DNA from: Pochonia chlamydosporia 170
Taxonomy: Eukaryota; Ascomycota; Sordariomycetes; Hypocreales; Clavicipitaceae
DNA: 64,000 nucleotides
Reading direction: 5' to 3'
Assembly: GCF_001653235.2 (NCBI RefSeq)
Contig: NC_035793.1
Location: 124,001-188,000, forward strand
Position numbers and translations under genes: made by a program
Notes under the pieces: generated by a model
Databases searched by the model: none
What the model was told of the DNA's origin: nothing
What the model saw: the letters and a program-made list of their open reading frames with translations, nothing else
Part shown: positions 44,527 to 56,294 of the stretch, in pieces
Layout of the letters: each line of letters starts with the position of its first letter
How positions within the stretch are numbered: the stretch's first letter is position 1

Positions 44527-47500
44527 ATGCCCCCCGGAACTGGGGATAAGAAGCCTGAGAAGTCGTATCTGAGCTCCGCCGTCGACGTTATCAACCCGTG
44601 GTCGACTAGTCGGACGGCAACACCTACGCCTGATAATAAGGACGGAGGGAGTGCATCCGTGCCTGATGGGACTGCTACGCCTAAGGGAGCGGCCCCGGGC
44701 GACCATACTATAACGCCGTTTTATGGACAGAGCTTTCGAACGTATCCGAAGGACTGCCCGCCCTTGAATGTGCAATGGTTTCATGCTGTTGATGTGCGTA
44801 GTGGGTTCGATAACAAGGAGAGAGAATTTTAGAATTTTATAAGCTGATGAGGGTTAGGTGCCGAAACGGAAACCCAAGCTGATCAAGGGACCTAAGAAGG
44901 AGGACAAGGACCCGAAGCCGGCGGTGCGCCCAAAGAAGTTTTCAGCATTCTCGGTGTCTGATTCGAGGAGGACAGAGGCAAGGTACCAGAAACTATTGGA
45001 AGCTGTTGAGGGAGAGCATGATTCGCTCGGTGACTCGCATAGCCGACCTTCAAAGCGGTCCAAGTCGAGTAAAGCTGCTACACTAGACGATGCACACCGT
45101 GGACATACGCGGGTTGCAGTGAATGAGGACTATCTGTTTGATATTGATATTGAGGAGCGGGAGCTTGCCCCGGTCTATTGGTTAGGGCCGATTTATGAAG
45201 GTGGGTTATTTTGGTGAACTGGTCGTATTGTCTACTCATGCTGACGAACATTGTTAGTGCGTCGTGGGACTTGGTTCTTCCAGGAGGGCTCTGGCCTCAG
45301 ACCTTGTGAGGAGAACCTTGCAGCTCAATTGGAGGAGGTGGGAAATTGTTTCTCCAAAAGCTGTATTTGTGCTGACTGTAATAGGGGTATTTGAAGACAA
45401 AGCCGTGGTTGTTTCCAGGTATGACCTAACCCAAAACTCTGCATTTGAGCCACACTGATCAATATACTAGGGCGAGCACGAAGCAAGTCCGAAGTGAAGG
45501 ACACATCAGTGACCGCCAAACCAGACCGACCCAGTACTGCAGATCAGAAGGCCACAACTCCCTCAGCAGAATCGCAGAAGACAGCAGCTACCGCAACTCA
45601 GCCATTGCAGCCACAATTGCCGACATATCGCCTATTTGGTGCATATATGAACAATGTCGCCACTTATGAAGACGAAAAGACTGCTTGGATGACTACCGAT
45701 GGTATGCTCTCGTGGGTAGCCGCTTCGGTGTATGAGCGTTTCGCAGGCGGCGGATACATGAGTGGCGTCAAGTTGATCAGAGGGTATTCGGAGCCAAAGA
45801 AAGCAAAAGAGAAGGAAGAAGTGAAGCCTGCCGCAGACGCCCCGGATATCCCAGGCTTGGACGAGCGCCAACAGAAGCTGTTGAAGCGGAGATCAGCTCC
45901 ACCTACCACCAGAGACTCACTTGAAGACCTAGGGTATAGCCAGGTTGTGAAGAAGGAGACTGAACAACGCGAGTCGAAGCTTCAGCGCCAACTGTCATCC
46001 TTTCTCGAGAGCGAACGGCGCACTACTGAAGAAACCGAGGAGCAGATTAGGAAACGCGAGGAGCAAGAAATCCAGGACGACTACAATGCCCAAGACGGGG
46101 AAGCTCAAGGCCGTGACATTGAGCACCTGGTTCTTGTCACGCATGGCATTGGACAGAGGCTTGGCTTGCGGTATGTGAATTGGCTCAAACCTGTATTGAC
46201 AGCACACTGACCCTTTGACCAATAGCATGGAAAGTATAAACTTTGTGCATGATGTCAACATCTTGCGCAAGACAATCAAGTCTGTGTACAGCAATTCCGC
46301 TGATCTGAAGGCACTAAACTCAGAGCTCGGAGCTGGGCCTGGTAATTGTAGAGTGCAAGTTCTTCCAGTGTGTTGGAGACACTTGATTGAGTTTCCTAGA
46401 CAGCGCCAAAGAAAGGGTGAGAGTGATATAGGGGACGCTACTGGTGAAGAAGATGACTGTAAGAATACCTTGTGAACGCAACCGTGATACCATTTACTGA
46501 GCATTTTTGTCAGATCCATCACTAGAAGACATAACGGTTGAAGGAGTTGCTTTTGCCAGATCACTTATTTCAGATCTCGCACTTGACGTCTTGCTCTATC
46601 AGAGCTCGTACAGAGAGGAAATATCGAGAGTTGTCGTAGCAGAGACGAACCGAATTCTAAAACTCTTTCAAGAAAGGAATCCGGAATTTAGAGGAAAAGT
46701 ACATCTGATGGGCCACTCTTTGGGTTCCGCCATCTTTTTCGACGTTCTCTGTCGCCAAAGGGAGAGGCATCCTGATGAGTCCCGCCACCCACTACGATTC
46801 TGGCCATCGCACAACCGACCTGAAATCAGACCAAAGGATGAAGAGCTGGAGTTTAATTTTGAGGCGTCCGACTTTTTCTGTCTGGGTTCTCCTGTTGGTT
46901 TGTTTCAGATGCTCAAGGGGAGGTAAGTTGAATGACTAGTTTGTAATATTTGGAAATATGCTCATAATTATAGGACCATTGCTGCACGCCATTCGCCGCA
47001 TGGTCTACCGTCGGAAAGCCCACTGAACCCAGAGGACACAAACGATCCATTCTTGACGGCTCCCGCAGGCACAGGCATGGATGGCATCTCTCCAGTTAGC
47101 GGGTTACCCATGACGGTATCGTCTCCCAAGGCCGAGCAGCTCTTCAACATTTTCCACCCGTCAGATCCAATCAGTTACAGAATGGAGCCTTTGATCTCAC
47201 CTGCCATGGCTTCTCTAAAACCACAGGCTCTGCCTTATACCAAGAAGGGCATATTCGGAAATGTGGCGCCTCAAGGATTGACAGGCATAGGAGCCAAGGT
47301 CGGGCAGAGCGTTAGCGATCTCTGGTCGAGCTTGAGCGCAGGAATTGCCAGCAACATCCTCAACCGAAGCCTCGGTATTACCAACGAGGAGGTTGCCCGC
47401 CTAGCTGCAGAGGAGCATCGTGGAGATAAGAAGGGTGAGGCCGACGTCACCGCCAGCCAAGAGGCTGCGCAACTCTCAGACGAGAGGAAGAGACAGTTGG

Positions 47501-47923
47501 CGGAAGCGGCAGCTAGAGGACGTCGCGTGAGCGATAATGGTAACACGGTGACCCTGATTGACGATGAGCTGGAGACGCTGTATTCAACGTTTCAGAAACG
47601 ACATGACTCTGTGCAGCATGACGAGGAAATAGCCCACCTTAATGATGAGTCGCGAAAGGCTCGGAAGCTGCGGCTGGAAGAGGCCAAGGTGCGAGCTTTG
47701 AACAGGAATGGCCGAGTTGACTATAGCATTCAGGAGTAAGTGGACAAATCTTTGCGACCTCACGAACACATAGTCATACTAATATGTGTTTAGAAGCGCC
47801 TTGGACTTTAACCCGATTAACACGATTGCATCACACATGAGTTACTGGGCGGACGAAGATGTCAATCATTTTGTTCTATCACAGCTACTTTCTGGAAAAC
47901 CAGTGGATAAAAAGGGAAAATAA
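44527..47923 (+). CDS. DDHD-domain phospholipase A1 (PA-PLA1 / yeast Ddl1 type)
   Basis: Nine exons, 44527-44793, 44858-45200, 45258-45337, 45385-45418, 45471-46170, 46226-46458, 46514-46922, 46974-47735 and 47794-47923, encode 985 residues. The N-terminal half has the WWE-like and FFQEG segment characteristic of intracellular PA-PLA1 proteins. HLVLVTHGIGQRLG marks the start of the lipase fold, and the nucleophile motif MGHSLGS has Ser621. The DDHD domain spans about residues 655-975, with FCLGSPVG, HPSDPISYRMEP and HMSYWADEDV near the end. An Arg/Glu-rich coiled segment lies before the lipase core. Members hydrolyse phosphatidic acid and other phospholipids and act in mitochondrial or secretory-pathway lipid homeostasis. 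Exon 4 has 34 bases and was placed by frame. Confidence 0.9.
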
Positions 47924-48069
47924 AGCACAGGTGTCGTCTCTCACGAAGTCATGTCGTTGTCATAGAATATGAAATATGCATCTTCAAACATTAACCTTGA
48001 ATAAAAGGAACCGAAAAACAGGAAATTACTTGAATCCCCATATCAACTCCGGGTATAACCTCCGCTCAA

Positions 48070-49329
48070 CTAATTCCCCGGCGGCGGCGCCTTGAAACAT
48101 CTCGCCCCATCATTCGAATCCGTCGCCGGCCCATCCGTAACCTTCATCGCCGGCTTCCCGCCCTGCTCTACAGGAAAGTCAAAAATGTCACCACTCCCAT
48201 TATCACTACCGTACAACTCATCCCCAACCGCGTACAACGCCCCAAACCCACCTCTACCAGGTGTAACCTCACCGTAGTCATCTAAAGTCTCCCACGTATG
48301 ACTTGTCCTCGACCAGCGGGCGCCGATCGCCCGACTCCCAATCTTAATGGAGTAGAGGTAGTCACCGCCATTTTCCAAGTATACCCAGTCTGCAACTACT
48401 GTGCCCGGCGAAGTACCCTTCGCAACTACCTTGCCGAATGTCCGTGAGCCAGGCTTCAGATCTACCTGTTCCCAGCGGTTTCCTCTTGCGGATACCCAGA
48501 ATTGGCCTTGGTCGTCTATGTCGCCTACGTTGAGGCCGTTGGGGACCCGGAGCGGCAGCAGGGTAGCTTCGCCGGCGGCGTCGATGCGGATGAGTTGTTG
48601 GCGGTTGTTGGCGACGGCGATGAAGGCGTAGAGGAAGTTGTCGAGGATGTTGTAGCCTAGTGCGTTGATGTTGCCGCCGGGGCCGACGCGGTCTTTTATC
48701 ACGGGGTTGTCGCCAGTGGCGAGGTCCAGGCGGTAGAGGGTGTTGCGTTGGATGAGGAAGCCGCCTGCGTCGCAGGAGAATGTTGGTCCGGGGGGAGGGG
48801 AGGACGATGAGGGATGGGTGGAGGAGGGCTTTGCTGAAGATGGTTTTGCGGATGAGGCTGCTGGTTTGGAGGATGGGGGAGGGAGTTTTGACGATGGAGA
48901 CGGAGTTGGTGTTTCGATAATGACTGTCCCTGGAGTTGTGCCCTTGGGAGGAACGGTGGTGGTGATGGGTCCGGATATGCGCGATGTGCCCGTGTAGGCG
49001 GTCGTGATGGTCGTGTATCTGGGCGGTGGACGATGAGTAGGAGAATCAGTTGGTGTTTCAATTATAACCGTGCCCGGTTCGTTGTCGTGAGGAGGAATTG
49101 TAGATGTTATTGGTGCAGTAATAGGCAAACCACCAGTATATGGCCGCGTGATGGTGACATATTCATCGCAGATGCTCAGTGTAGGACTTGGTCCAAACAT
49201 GACTGTCACGACGGTGACTCTCTCATGGCAAATCGTCTGTCCATGACGATCTAGTTGATTAGGAGGACACGCATCATTGGCGTAGGCGTGCCAGATGGGC
49301 GCCACGAGCAGAGGGAGGAGTGTCTTCAT
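48070..49329 (-). CDS. Secreted protein with two adhesin-type repeats and a beta-propeller-like C-terminal domain
   Basis: Single exon, 419 residues. A signal peptide covers about residues 1-17. Two imperfect ~38-residue repeats at ~57-94 and ~105-142 share the frame TxxYTGxxxIxxPITxTxPPxxxxPGTVIIETPT, like repeats in fungal cell-surface adhesins. A Ser/Pro/Lys-rich linker (~143-182) is probably O-glycosylated. The C-terminal ~235 residues (from FSCDAGGFLIQR) show repeating strands such as LYRLDLATGD, FLYAFIA, FWVSARG and YLYSIKIG, as in the DUF6923-type domain found in fungal extracellular proteins. There is no C-terminal hydrophobic tail for a GPI anchor. A role in adhesion or wall interaction is inferred. 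Only 146 bases separate its stop from that of the phospholipase. Confidence 0.85.
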   Translation of the reverse strand: MKTLLPLLVAPIWHAYANDACPPNQLDRHGQTICHERVTVVTVMFGPSPTLSICDEYVTITRPYTGGLPITAPITSTIPPHDNEPGTVIIETPTDSPTHRPPPRYTTITTAYTGTSRISGPITTTVPPKGTTPGTVIIETPTPSPSSKLPPPSSKPAASSAKPSSAKPSSTHPSSSSPPPGPTFSCDAGGFLIQRNTLYRLDLATGDNPVIKDRVGPGGNINALGYNILDNFLYAFIAVANNRQQLIRIDAAGEATLLPLRVPNGLNVGDIDDQGQFWVSARGNRWEQVDLKPGSRTFGKVVAKGTSPGTVVADWVYLENGGDYLYSIKIGSRAIGARWSRTSHTWETLDDYGEVTPGRGGFGALYAVGDELYGSDNGSGDIFDFPVEQGGKPAMKVTDGPATDSNDGARCFKAPPPGN

Positions 49330-50361
49330 GTTCTGGCAATGTCACCGGCGAAACGTGGTAGGTTGATGCTGGAACATCAACTATTTTTGGCGGTTTACTC
49401 ATCATGAAACTGATGATTACGGAAAAGACTGAGCTTCTTATACGGTTGGGCGCGTGGTGGAATGATTGAGATTCCGTGTGTTGATGCAAGATGTGGTGTC
49501 TTAGATTGGGATTTTGGGTGGGGAGCGCGGGTGTAGCCTGGTAACGCTCGCGACACGGAAATAACGCCGTTGGACGTTGGATCGGAACATTTTGAGTAAT
49601 GAGTATCTCTTTAGGGGTGAAGTGCTGAGTCGTAGCTGTTTGTTTGACTGCTTGTGGAATTCTCGCTATCGTGTCTTGTATAGTGTCGTATGCTGGGGAG
49701 CTGTTGGCTCTTGGAGGCATCCACCACAGACCTGCCGGGCGCTTGTGGGTATAGAATGGGCATTCTTCTCTATTTTAAGCTAGTGGCAGTTCAATGAAAG
49801 AGTATGTCGTGCTATAGTATTAAAGCTTAGCAGGATGGTGAGGTCTATGAAAAATATGTAGACTTCGAACATTGAGAGCAAAGACGTGAGGTCGTGTAAG
49901 TCAAGACGCTAAGCCCGATTGGGAACCCCACCTGGACGCCTGCTCCCACTTCGTCACACCGGCTGGCTGGACTGGACAAGTCGCAGCAAAAAAGTTTAGG
50001 TGGATCAATTGATGCTAGCAGAGCAAGGGCAAGGAAAAGGCGCCGTAAATTTTATTCGATCTCTACCTTTGGCTAAGCATCTTTTGTCGTCGCCAACCAT
50101 CAAATTGTTTGACTTCGACATCAGCCAAAGAGTCATACTTTTGCGACACCCCTCTCGAAGGGCGCAATAATCTGCCGCTCACACATCTACTACTTCCCTT
50201 TTTTTTGTCATGTTGTTCGAGCATATCCTGCGATCGCAAACTGCGGCATCCTTGTGATCCCATTCGAGTCCAAATAAACACCCCACCATCGTCGAGAACG
50301 AGAGGCAGGAAGTTGCCGATTTTCGCTCGGCCTTGCGCCCTGCGACAAAATACCACACAAC
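49330..50361. promoter_or_regulatory. Divergent promoters of secreted protein and RPC1
   Basis: 1.03 kb with no recognisable ORF. Pyrimidine-rich tracts precede the RPC1 start (50180-50215). Confidence 0.4.
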
Positions 50362-53300
50362 ATGATCAACTCGACAGAGGGTCCTGTCAAGCAGCAGCTT
50401 GAGGATAAACTGCCCAAGCGATTCAAGGGCATCAAATTTGGCATTCAGTCCAATCAAGACATTGCCAACCAAGCTGTCCTCGAGGTGTCCGACCGATTGC
50501 TGTACGACATTGAGAACAACCGAGCGCCATATCGTCATGGACCGCTGGATCCGAGACTGGGAACGTCAAGCAAAGGCGGAAAATGTGATACCTGCCAGGA
50601 CTCGCTGCAGAACTGTATTGGCCACTTTGGCCATGTCAGGCTGCCCCTCCCAGCTTTTCACATTGGATACCTCCGATTCATCATGTCTATCCTGCAGGAG
50701 ATTTGCAAGGACTGCGGAAGAGTATTGCTGGAGGAGCCTGATCGACGGTCCTTCCTCAAGCAGCTACGGCAGCCCTTCCTGGATAATCTTCGTCGAACCC
50801 AGATTTGCAAGAGGATCAATGAACAGTGCCGGAAGTCTAAGACGTGCCCATACTGTGGATCTGTGAATGGCCAGATTCGAAAGATTGGTGTTCTTAAGCT
50901 CGCGCACGATAAATTTTCCTTTTATAATAAATCTACCGCTGCTAAGAAGGTTCCTCCGGAGAGCAAAGTCAAGTTTGACGACTCATTCACCGACGCAAAG
51001 CGGGAGAATCCCGAACTTGAGAAACATCTTCGCAAAGCCATGGAGGATCTCAACCCCCTCAGAGTCCTAAACCTCTTTAAAATGATTAGTCCGACAGACT
51101 GCGAGCTGCTCGGTCTCGATCCGGCAGAGGGCCGACCCGAAATGTTCATCTGGCAGTTCGTGCCCGCTCCCCCCGTTTGCATTAGACCTTCTGTGGCACA
51201 GGACAATGCGAGTAACGAAGACGATCTCACGACCAAGCTGGCGGACATTGTATGGGTCAGTGGCATGATCCGTTCAGCTCTGCAGAAAGGCTCTCCCATC
51301 CAGACCATTATGGAACAGTGGGAGTACCTCCAAACCCAGATTGCCATGTACGTTAACAGCGATGTGCCTGGCCTCCAGCAGCCAGGCTTTGGAAAGTCCA
51401 CCAGGGGTTTCTGCCAACGGTTGAAGGGGAAACAGGGCCGATTTAGAGGCAATTTGTCTGGAAAGCGTGTGGATTTCTCTGGCCGAACCGTCATTTCTCC
51501 CGACCCTAACCTGGGCATCGACCAAGTTGCCGTTCCCCAACTCGTCGCAAAAAACTTGACATATCCTGAAAAAGTCAACCGGCAAAACATCGAAAAGCTA
51601 CGGCAGTGCGTCCGAAACGGCTGCGATGTCTGGCCAGGCGCCCAGGGCATTCTAAAGAAGGAAGACGACAGTTACTACAAGTTCAATCTGCGATTCGGTA
51701 ACAGAGACTTTGCAGCCAAGCAGCTCAGCTACGGTGATGTCGTCGAACGGCATTTGGAGGATGGTGACATTGTGCTGTTCAACCGTCAACCGTCTCTACA
51801 CAAGCTTAGTATCATGAGCCACGTGGCCAAGATTCGACCTTGGAGGACGTTCCGTTTGAATGAGTGTGTGTGCAACCCGTATAACGCTGACTTTGACGGT
51901 GACGAGATGAACCTCCACGTTCCGCAGACTGAAGAGGCGCGAGCTGAGGCTATTAACCTCATGGGTGTCAAGTACAACCTTGCCACGCCTAAGAATGGAG
52001 AACCTATTATTGCTGCCACGCAAGATTTCATCACAGCTGCCTTTTTACTAAGTAGCAAAGATCGATTCTACGATCGTAAGTCCTTCTCATACATTTGCAT
52101 GCACATGATGGAACAAGGAACCAAGATCGAAATCCCTCCACCTGCCATTGTAGCACCAAAGGCTCTTTGGACGGGTAAACAAATCTTTAGCGTCATGATG
52201 AGACCGAACAAGGATTGTCCCGTCAAAATCAACCTCGACGCAAAGTGCAGAGCGTACAAGGCACGACCTGGCCAGTGCCCTGACATGGATCCCAATGATG
52301 GCTGGCTCGTCGTTCGCAATTCAGAAGTCATGTGTGGCCGTATGGACAAGTCAACAGTTGGGTCCGGAAAGAAGGACTCTATATTCTATGTTATTCTTCG
52401 AGATTTTGGACCAGATGAGGCAGTTATTGCCATGAATCGATTGGCCAAGCTCTGTGCCAGAGCACTCACAAATCGAGGTTTCTCTATCGGTGTCGGTGAC
52501 GTCTTCCCCACGGAGACACTGACCATCGAGAAGGAAAACCTGGTATCGACAGCATACAAAATGTGTGACGACCTCATTGCGACTTTTAAGCTCGGCAAGC
52601 TAGACAAGGCTCCAGGCTGTAACATGGAGCAGACTCTGGAAAATTCCATCTCTGGTATTCTCAGCAAAGTTCGACAGCAGGCCGGTTCTTACTGTATCGA
52701 CACCCTCAGTCGCAACAATGCTCCCCTGATCATGGCACAGTCTGGTTCCAAGGGCTCCGACATTAACGTTGCGCAGATGGTGGCAGTCGTCGGCCAGCAA
52801 ATTATCGGCGGCCAGCGAGTTCCTGATGGATTCCAAGACCGCAGTTTGCCACACTTCCACAAGAATGCACGTCAGCCCCCATCAAAGGGTTTCGTCAAGA
52901 ACAGTTTCTATACTGGCTTGTTTCCCACGGAGTTCCTGTTCCACGCTATTTCTGGCCGTGAAGGTCTGGTTGATACTGCTGTCAAGACTGCCGAAACTGG
53001 TTACATGTCCCGACGACTGATGAAATCTTTGGAGGATTTGTCGACGCAGTACGACGACACGGTCAGAACTTCTGCTGGTGGCATTGTTCAGTTCCAATTT
53101 GGAGCCGACAAACTCGATCCAGTTGACATGGAAGGTTCCGCAGAGCCTGTCAACTTTAAACGGACTTGGAGTCACGCCGAGACGCTCACTTGGGACAACG
53201 AAGAGGCTTCCATGACCCCCAGCGAAATTAGGGCATTCTGCGATTCCATGCTCTCGGTGGAGCGAAAACGGTTCCCCAGACACGGATTAGCATATGGCGA

Positions 53301-54708
53301 GGCTCTTGACTATGAAGACCAGACCGATTACGGCATTGATGAACACGAGGGTGCCCGACGCTTCCTCAAGACTATTGAAAATCATGTCGAGAGCCTAGCG
53401 TCTAAGCTTGACCGAGTACGAGAACTGGCTGGCTTCTCCGGTTCCAAGATGCTCAAAGCTACGGCCCAAGATCATGCAGACCGTACTGCCAAGGTGACGT
53501 CAACAACACTGCGTCTATTCATCAGAATGTGCCTGGAGAAGTACAAGAAGGCGCACGTGGAACCTGGTCATGCTGTCGGAGCGGTTGGTGCTCAGTCAAT
53601 TGGTGAACCTGGTACGCAGATGACGCTCAAGACTTTCCATTTTGCTGGTGTCGCTGGTATGAGTATTACGCAAGGTGTGCCGCGTATCAAGGAAATTATC
53701 AACGCCTCCAAAAACATCAGTACCCCGGTTATTACATGCCCTCTAATGAATGACCAACAAATTGAAGCAGCCAGAGTTGTCAAGGGTCGTATCGAAAAGA
53801 CGTACATCTCCGACGTACTGCACTTTGTTGAAGACGAATGGCGTCCAGGCGAGGGCAATGTAGTGCTGCAGATCGACAAAAGCGCTCTGTCGGACCTGCA
53901 CCTGGGCATTGGCATTTACGATATTGCCGAGTCTATCTGCAAACAGCGCAAACTCAAGATTCTTCGTGAAGATTTGTCTGTCTATGGCGAGAGAATTGTC
54001 ATCCGAGTCCGAGATGCAAGCGATATGCCGGCGAGAAAAACCACGCGCACCAAGCCTGCTCTCGAGGACAGCGGCGACATGCTACTGCGAGCCAACTTCC
54101 TGCGTCGGGCACTCCCACATGTCCCTATTTCCGGCTACCCCGAGGCCACTCGTGCCATTATCCAGACATCCGAGCAAAACACACATAAGGTGTTGGTTGA
54201 AGGTTACGGATTGCGCGAGTGCATGACCACAGAAGGTGTCATCGGCACCAAGACTCGCTCCAACAACGTCATGGAGTGTCGTGACGTGCTCGGCATTGAA
54301 GCCGCCCGAAGCACCATTGCCGATGAGATTAGTCAAGTCATGGGCGACATGGGTATCGATCCTCGACACATGCAGCTGCTAGCTGATGTCATGACCTACA
54401 AGGGAGAAGTGTTGGGTATTACGCGATTCGGTCTGTCCAAGATGCGAGACAGTGTACTACAGCTTGCGTCTTTTGAAAAGACCCCCGACCACTTGTTTGA
54501 GGCTGCTGCGGGCATGAAGACGGACCAGATTGAGGGTGTAAGTGAGTGTATTATCATGGGACAGACAATGGCTGTGGGTACTGGTGCGTTCCAGGTTGTC
54601 CGACGGCTGGGTATTCGACCAGGAGACACGGCGCAGAAAAAGACTATATTTGAGGACGCGTGGAATTCGGAGGTGACGAGAAAGAAGAAGGCAAGGAGGA
54701 GGGTGTAG
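50362..54708 (+). CDS. RPO31: DNA-directed RNA polymerase III largest subunit (RPC1/RPC160)
   Basis: Single exon, 1,448 residues; yeast Rpo31 has 1,460. It forms the clamp and half of the active centre of RNA polymerase III, which makes tRNAs, 5S rRNA and U6. Landmarks in order: zinc-binding CDTCQDSLQNCIGHFGH from Cys75, the second CxxC pairs CKDC and CPYCG, the GKRVDFSGRTVISPDP switch region, FNRQPSLHKLSIM, the catalytic NADFDGDEMN from Asn508 (Asp510, 512, 514 bind Mg2+), the funnel and trigger-loop region with GAQSIGEPGTQMTLKTFHFAG, and a C-terminus with no heptad CTD. The absence of a YSPTSPS tail and the overall pattern separate it from RPB1. No intron was needed to read the whole length. 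Confidence 0.97.
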   Translation: MINSTEGPVKQQLEDKLPKRFKGIKFGIQSNQDIANQAVLEVSDRLLYDIENNRAPYRHGPLDPRLGTSSKGGKCDTCQDSLQNCIGHFGHVRLPLPAFHIGYLRFIMSILQEICKDCGRVLLEEPDRRSFLKQLRQPFLDNLRRTQICKRINEQCRKSKTCPYCGSVNGQIRKIGVLKLAHDKFSFYNKSTAAKKVPPESKVKFDDSFTDAKRENPELEKHLRKAMEDLNPLRVLNLFKMISPTDCELLGLDPAEGRPEMFIWQFVPAPPVCIRPSVAQDNASNEDDLTTKLADIVWVSGMIRSALQKGSPIQTIMEQWEYLQTQIAMYVNSDVPGLQQPGFGKSTRGFCQRLKGKQGRFRGNLSGKRVDFSGRTVISPDPNLGIDQVAVPQLVAKNLTYPEKVNRQNIEKLRQCVRNGCDVWPGAQGILKKEDDSYYKFNLRFGNRDFAAKQLSYGDVVERHLEDGDIVLFNRQPSLHKLSIMSHVAKIRPWRTFRLNECVCNPYNADFDGDEMNLHVPQTEEARAEAINLMGVKYNLATPKNGEPIIAATQDFITAAFLLSSKDRFYDRKSFSYICMHMMEQGTKIEIPPPAIVAPKALWTGKQIFSVMMRPNKDCPVKINLDAKCRAYKARPGQCPDMDPNDGWLVVRNSEVMCGRMDKSTVGSGKKDSIFYVILRDFGPDEAVIAMNRLAKLCARALTNRGFSIGVGDVFPTETLTIEKENLVSTAYKMCDDLIATFKLGKLDKAPGCNMEQTLENSISGILSKVRQQAGSYCIDTLSRNNAPLIMAQSGSKGSDINVAQMVAVVGQQIIGGQRVPDGFQDRSLPHFHKNARQPPSKGFVKNSFYTGLFPTEFLFHAISGREGLVDTAVKTAETGYMSRRLMKSLEDLSTQYDDTVRTSAGGIVQFQFGADKLDPVDMEGSAEPVNFKRTWSHAETLTWDNEEASMTPSEIRAFCDSMLSVERKRFPRHGLAYGEALDYEDQTDYGIDEHEGARRFLKTIENHVESLASKLDRVRELAGFSGSKMLKATAQDHADRTAKVTSTTLRLFIRMCLEKYKKAHVEPGHAVGAVGAQSIGEPGTQMTLKTFHFAGVAGMSITQGVPRIKEIINASKNISTPVITCPLMNDQQIEAARVVKGRIEKTYISDVLHFVEDEWRPGEGNVVLQIDKSALSDLHLGIGIYDIAESICKQRKLKILREDLSVYGERIVIRVRDASDMPARKTTRTKPALEDSGDMLLRANFLRRALPHVPISGYPEATRAIIQTSEQNTHKVLVEGYGLRECMTTEGVIGTKTRSNNVMECRDVLGIEAARSTIADEISQVMGDMGIDPRHMQLLADVMTYKGEVLGITRFGLSKMRDSVLQLASFEKTPDHLFEAAAGMKTDQIEGVSECIIMGQTMAVGTGAFQVVRRLGIRPGDTAQKKTIFEDAWNSEVTRKKKARRRV

Positions 54709-54841
54709 GTTTGTCATTGAAGGCATGTTAGATATGAAGTACCTTGAGTAATGATCAAGCATGAAGTCAAGCCAAGCTGTCTATTCAAGTGTGATGCCCT
54801 ATATACAGTATCTTGCTATCCCCTGTCTATCTGTGACAAGC

Positions 54842-56294
54842 TCATCTCGTCTCCTCATCTCTAGCCCGTTGTCGCTCTCTGTTCTTGAAAACAGCCAGCA
54901 ACCCCAAATCATAGCACACCTTCAACGAACCGGCGCACACAAAACTGACCCAGAACAAATCATGATTCGCCAGGACACCCGTGATGAGCGGCCCTACGCT
55001 CTGCGCACTCGTTTTAACCACGTTCACTAGTCCCATTACTGCGGTCCGTTCAGAGGGCAGCAATATGGCGGCGAGGAAGGCTGATCGGGGGGCGACGTCC
55101 ATGGACTGCGTGCAGGCTCGGAGGGCGAGCAGCGTGAGGGAGAGAGAGACGTTTGAGGGGAGAGGAATGAGGGCTAGGAAGACGGATGAGGGGAGGTGTG
55201 TGAACACCATTGTCTGTTTGGTGTTAGTCGTCTGTTTATAATGTTTTCTTTGCGAAGTGGAATTTGTGTGAAGGGGTAGGATGGCTTACTTTGACGTTTC
55301 CGAGGCGCTTGGAGATAGACGAGGCGACGATGACAGACGCAGCTGATATGAGAGACGTGGTGAAGAATATGGACCCGAGACGGCCTTCTTCAATGTTGAA
55401 TCGGGAGCGGAAGTAGAATGTGACCCACGATCTGTGACATTAGCAACAGGCACACATTTATCTCAAAGAGTCAACTTACAATGGCGCCAAACCAGACGCA
55501 AAGGCATCCAGGGCAAATAAGAGACACAAAGTAACGGCAATGGCTCTACTCTCCGCAGAAACATGCGGTACCAACGACCTCCAGCTCCTCTTCACCTGCG
55601 TCTCCCTATTCAGCAACGGCTCCGTCTCGACATCAACCTCCTCCGCCTCCACGGCCCTCGACAACCCCAACGTAAACAACAACTTCAACGCCCCCAGCAC
55701 AGCATACCCCCAAAAGATGACCCTATACGCCTCTTCAATCTCCCATCCCCCCTTCACCAAAACATGCGTCACCCACCCGCACACCATCATCCCAAACGCC
55801 GTCCCCGCCGTCCCCAGCAAACTATACCAGGCGTACACATCACTCCTCGCTTCTGGCGTAGTCAAATGCGCAACGATACTCTCCTCCACGGCTCTAAACG
55901 GACCAATCTCATTACCGCTCGGGGAAATCACGCCAAACACCGCCGCGGCAAGTAAGATCCAGTAGTTTTGGAAGAGGGCGAAGACAACGCCGCTTAGGGA
56001 CATGAGGATCGCGCCGGCGGCGAGGGTGGTTTTCCGGCCGATCTTGTCGGCGGTGAGGGTGAGGACGAAGCTGATTAGGATGTCGCCTGTGAGGGTGAGC
56101 GTCATGAAGAGCCCGGATTGGGTGCGGGAGTTGCCGAGGGACTGGAGGTAGCTGACGAGGATGAGGGTTGAGGCGCCGTAGGCGAAGAGGCGGGTGAAGC
56201 GTTGGAGGATGAGGAGGTGGATGTCGAGGGGGCAGGCGTGGAGGGTGGTGAGGCCGAGTTCGGAGAGGAGGCGGGTGAGTGATTGGGGTGCCAT
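54842..56294 (-). CDS. Major facilitator superfamily transporter
   Basis: Exons on the minus strand are 56294-55480, 55431-55290 and 55213-54842, giving 442 residues. Twelve hydrophobic segments are expected. The loop 2-3 signature ADKIGRKTTL matches the MFS consensus, and a polar central loop (EVDVETEPLLNRE) divides the halves. The C-terminal half has LRACTQSMDVAPRSAFLAAILLPSERTAVMGLVN, similar to a group of fungal MFS proteins of unknown substrate. The start ATG at 56294 is preferred over 56423 because the extra 43 residues are polar and Thr/Ser-rich. Its stop lies 133 bases from that of RPC1. Confidence 0.88.

Noticed and set aside
50250..50280. TTCGAGTC resembling a tRNA B box before RPC1
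   Set aside because: No A box, anticodon stem or acceptor stem could be folded around it.
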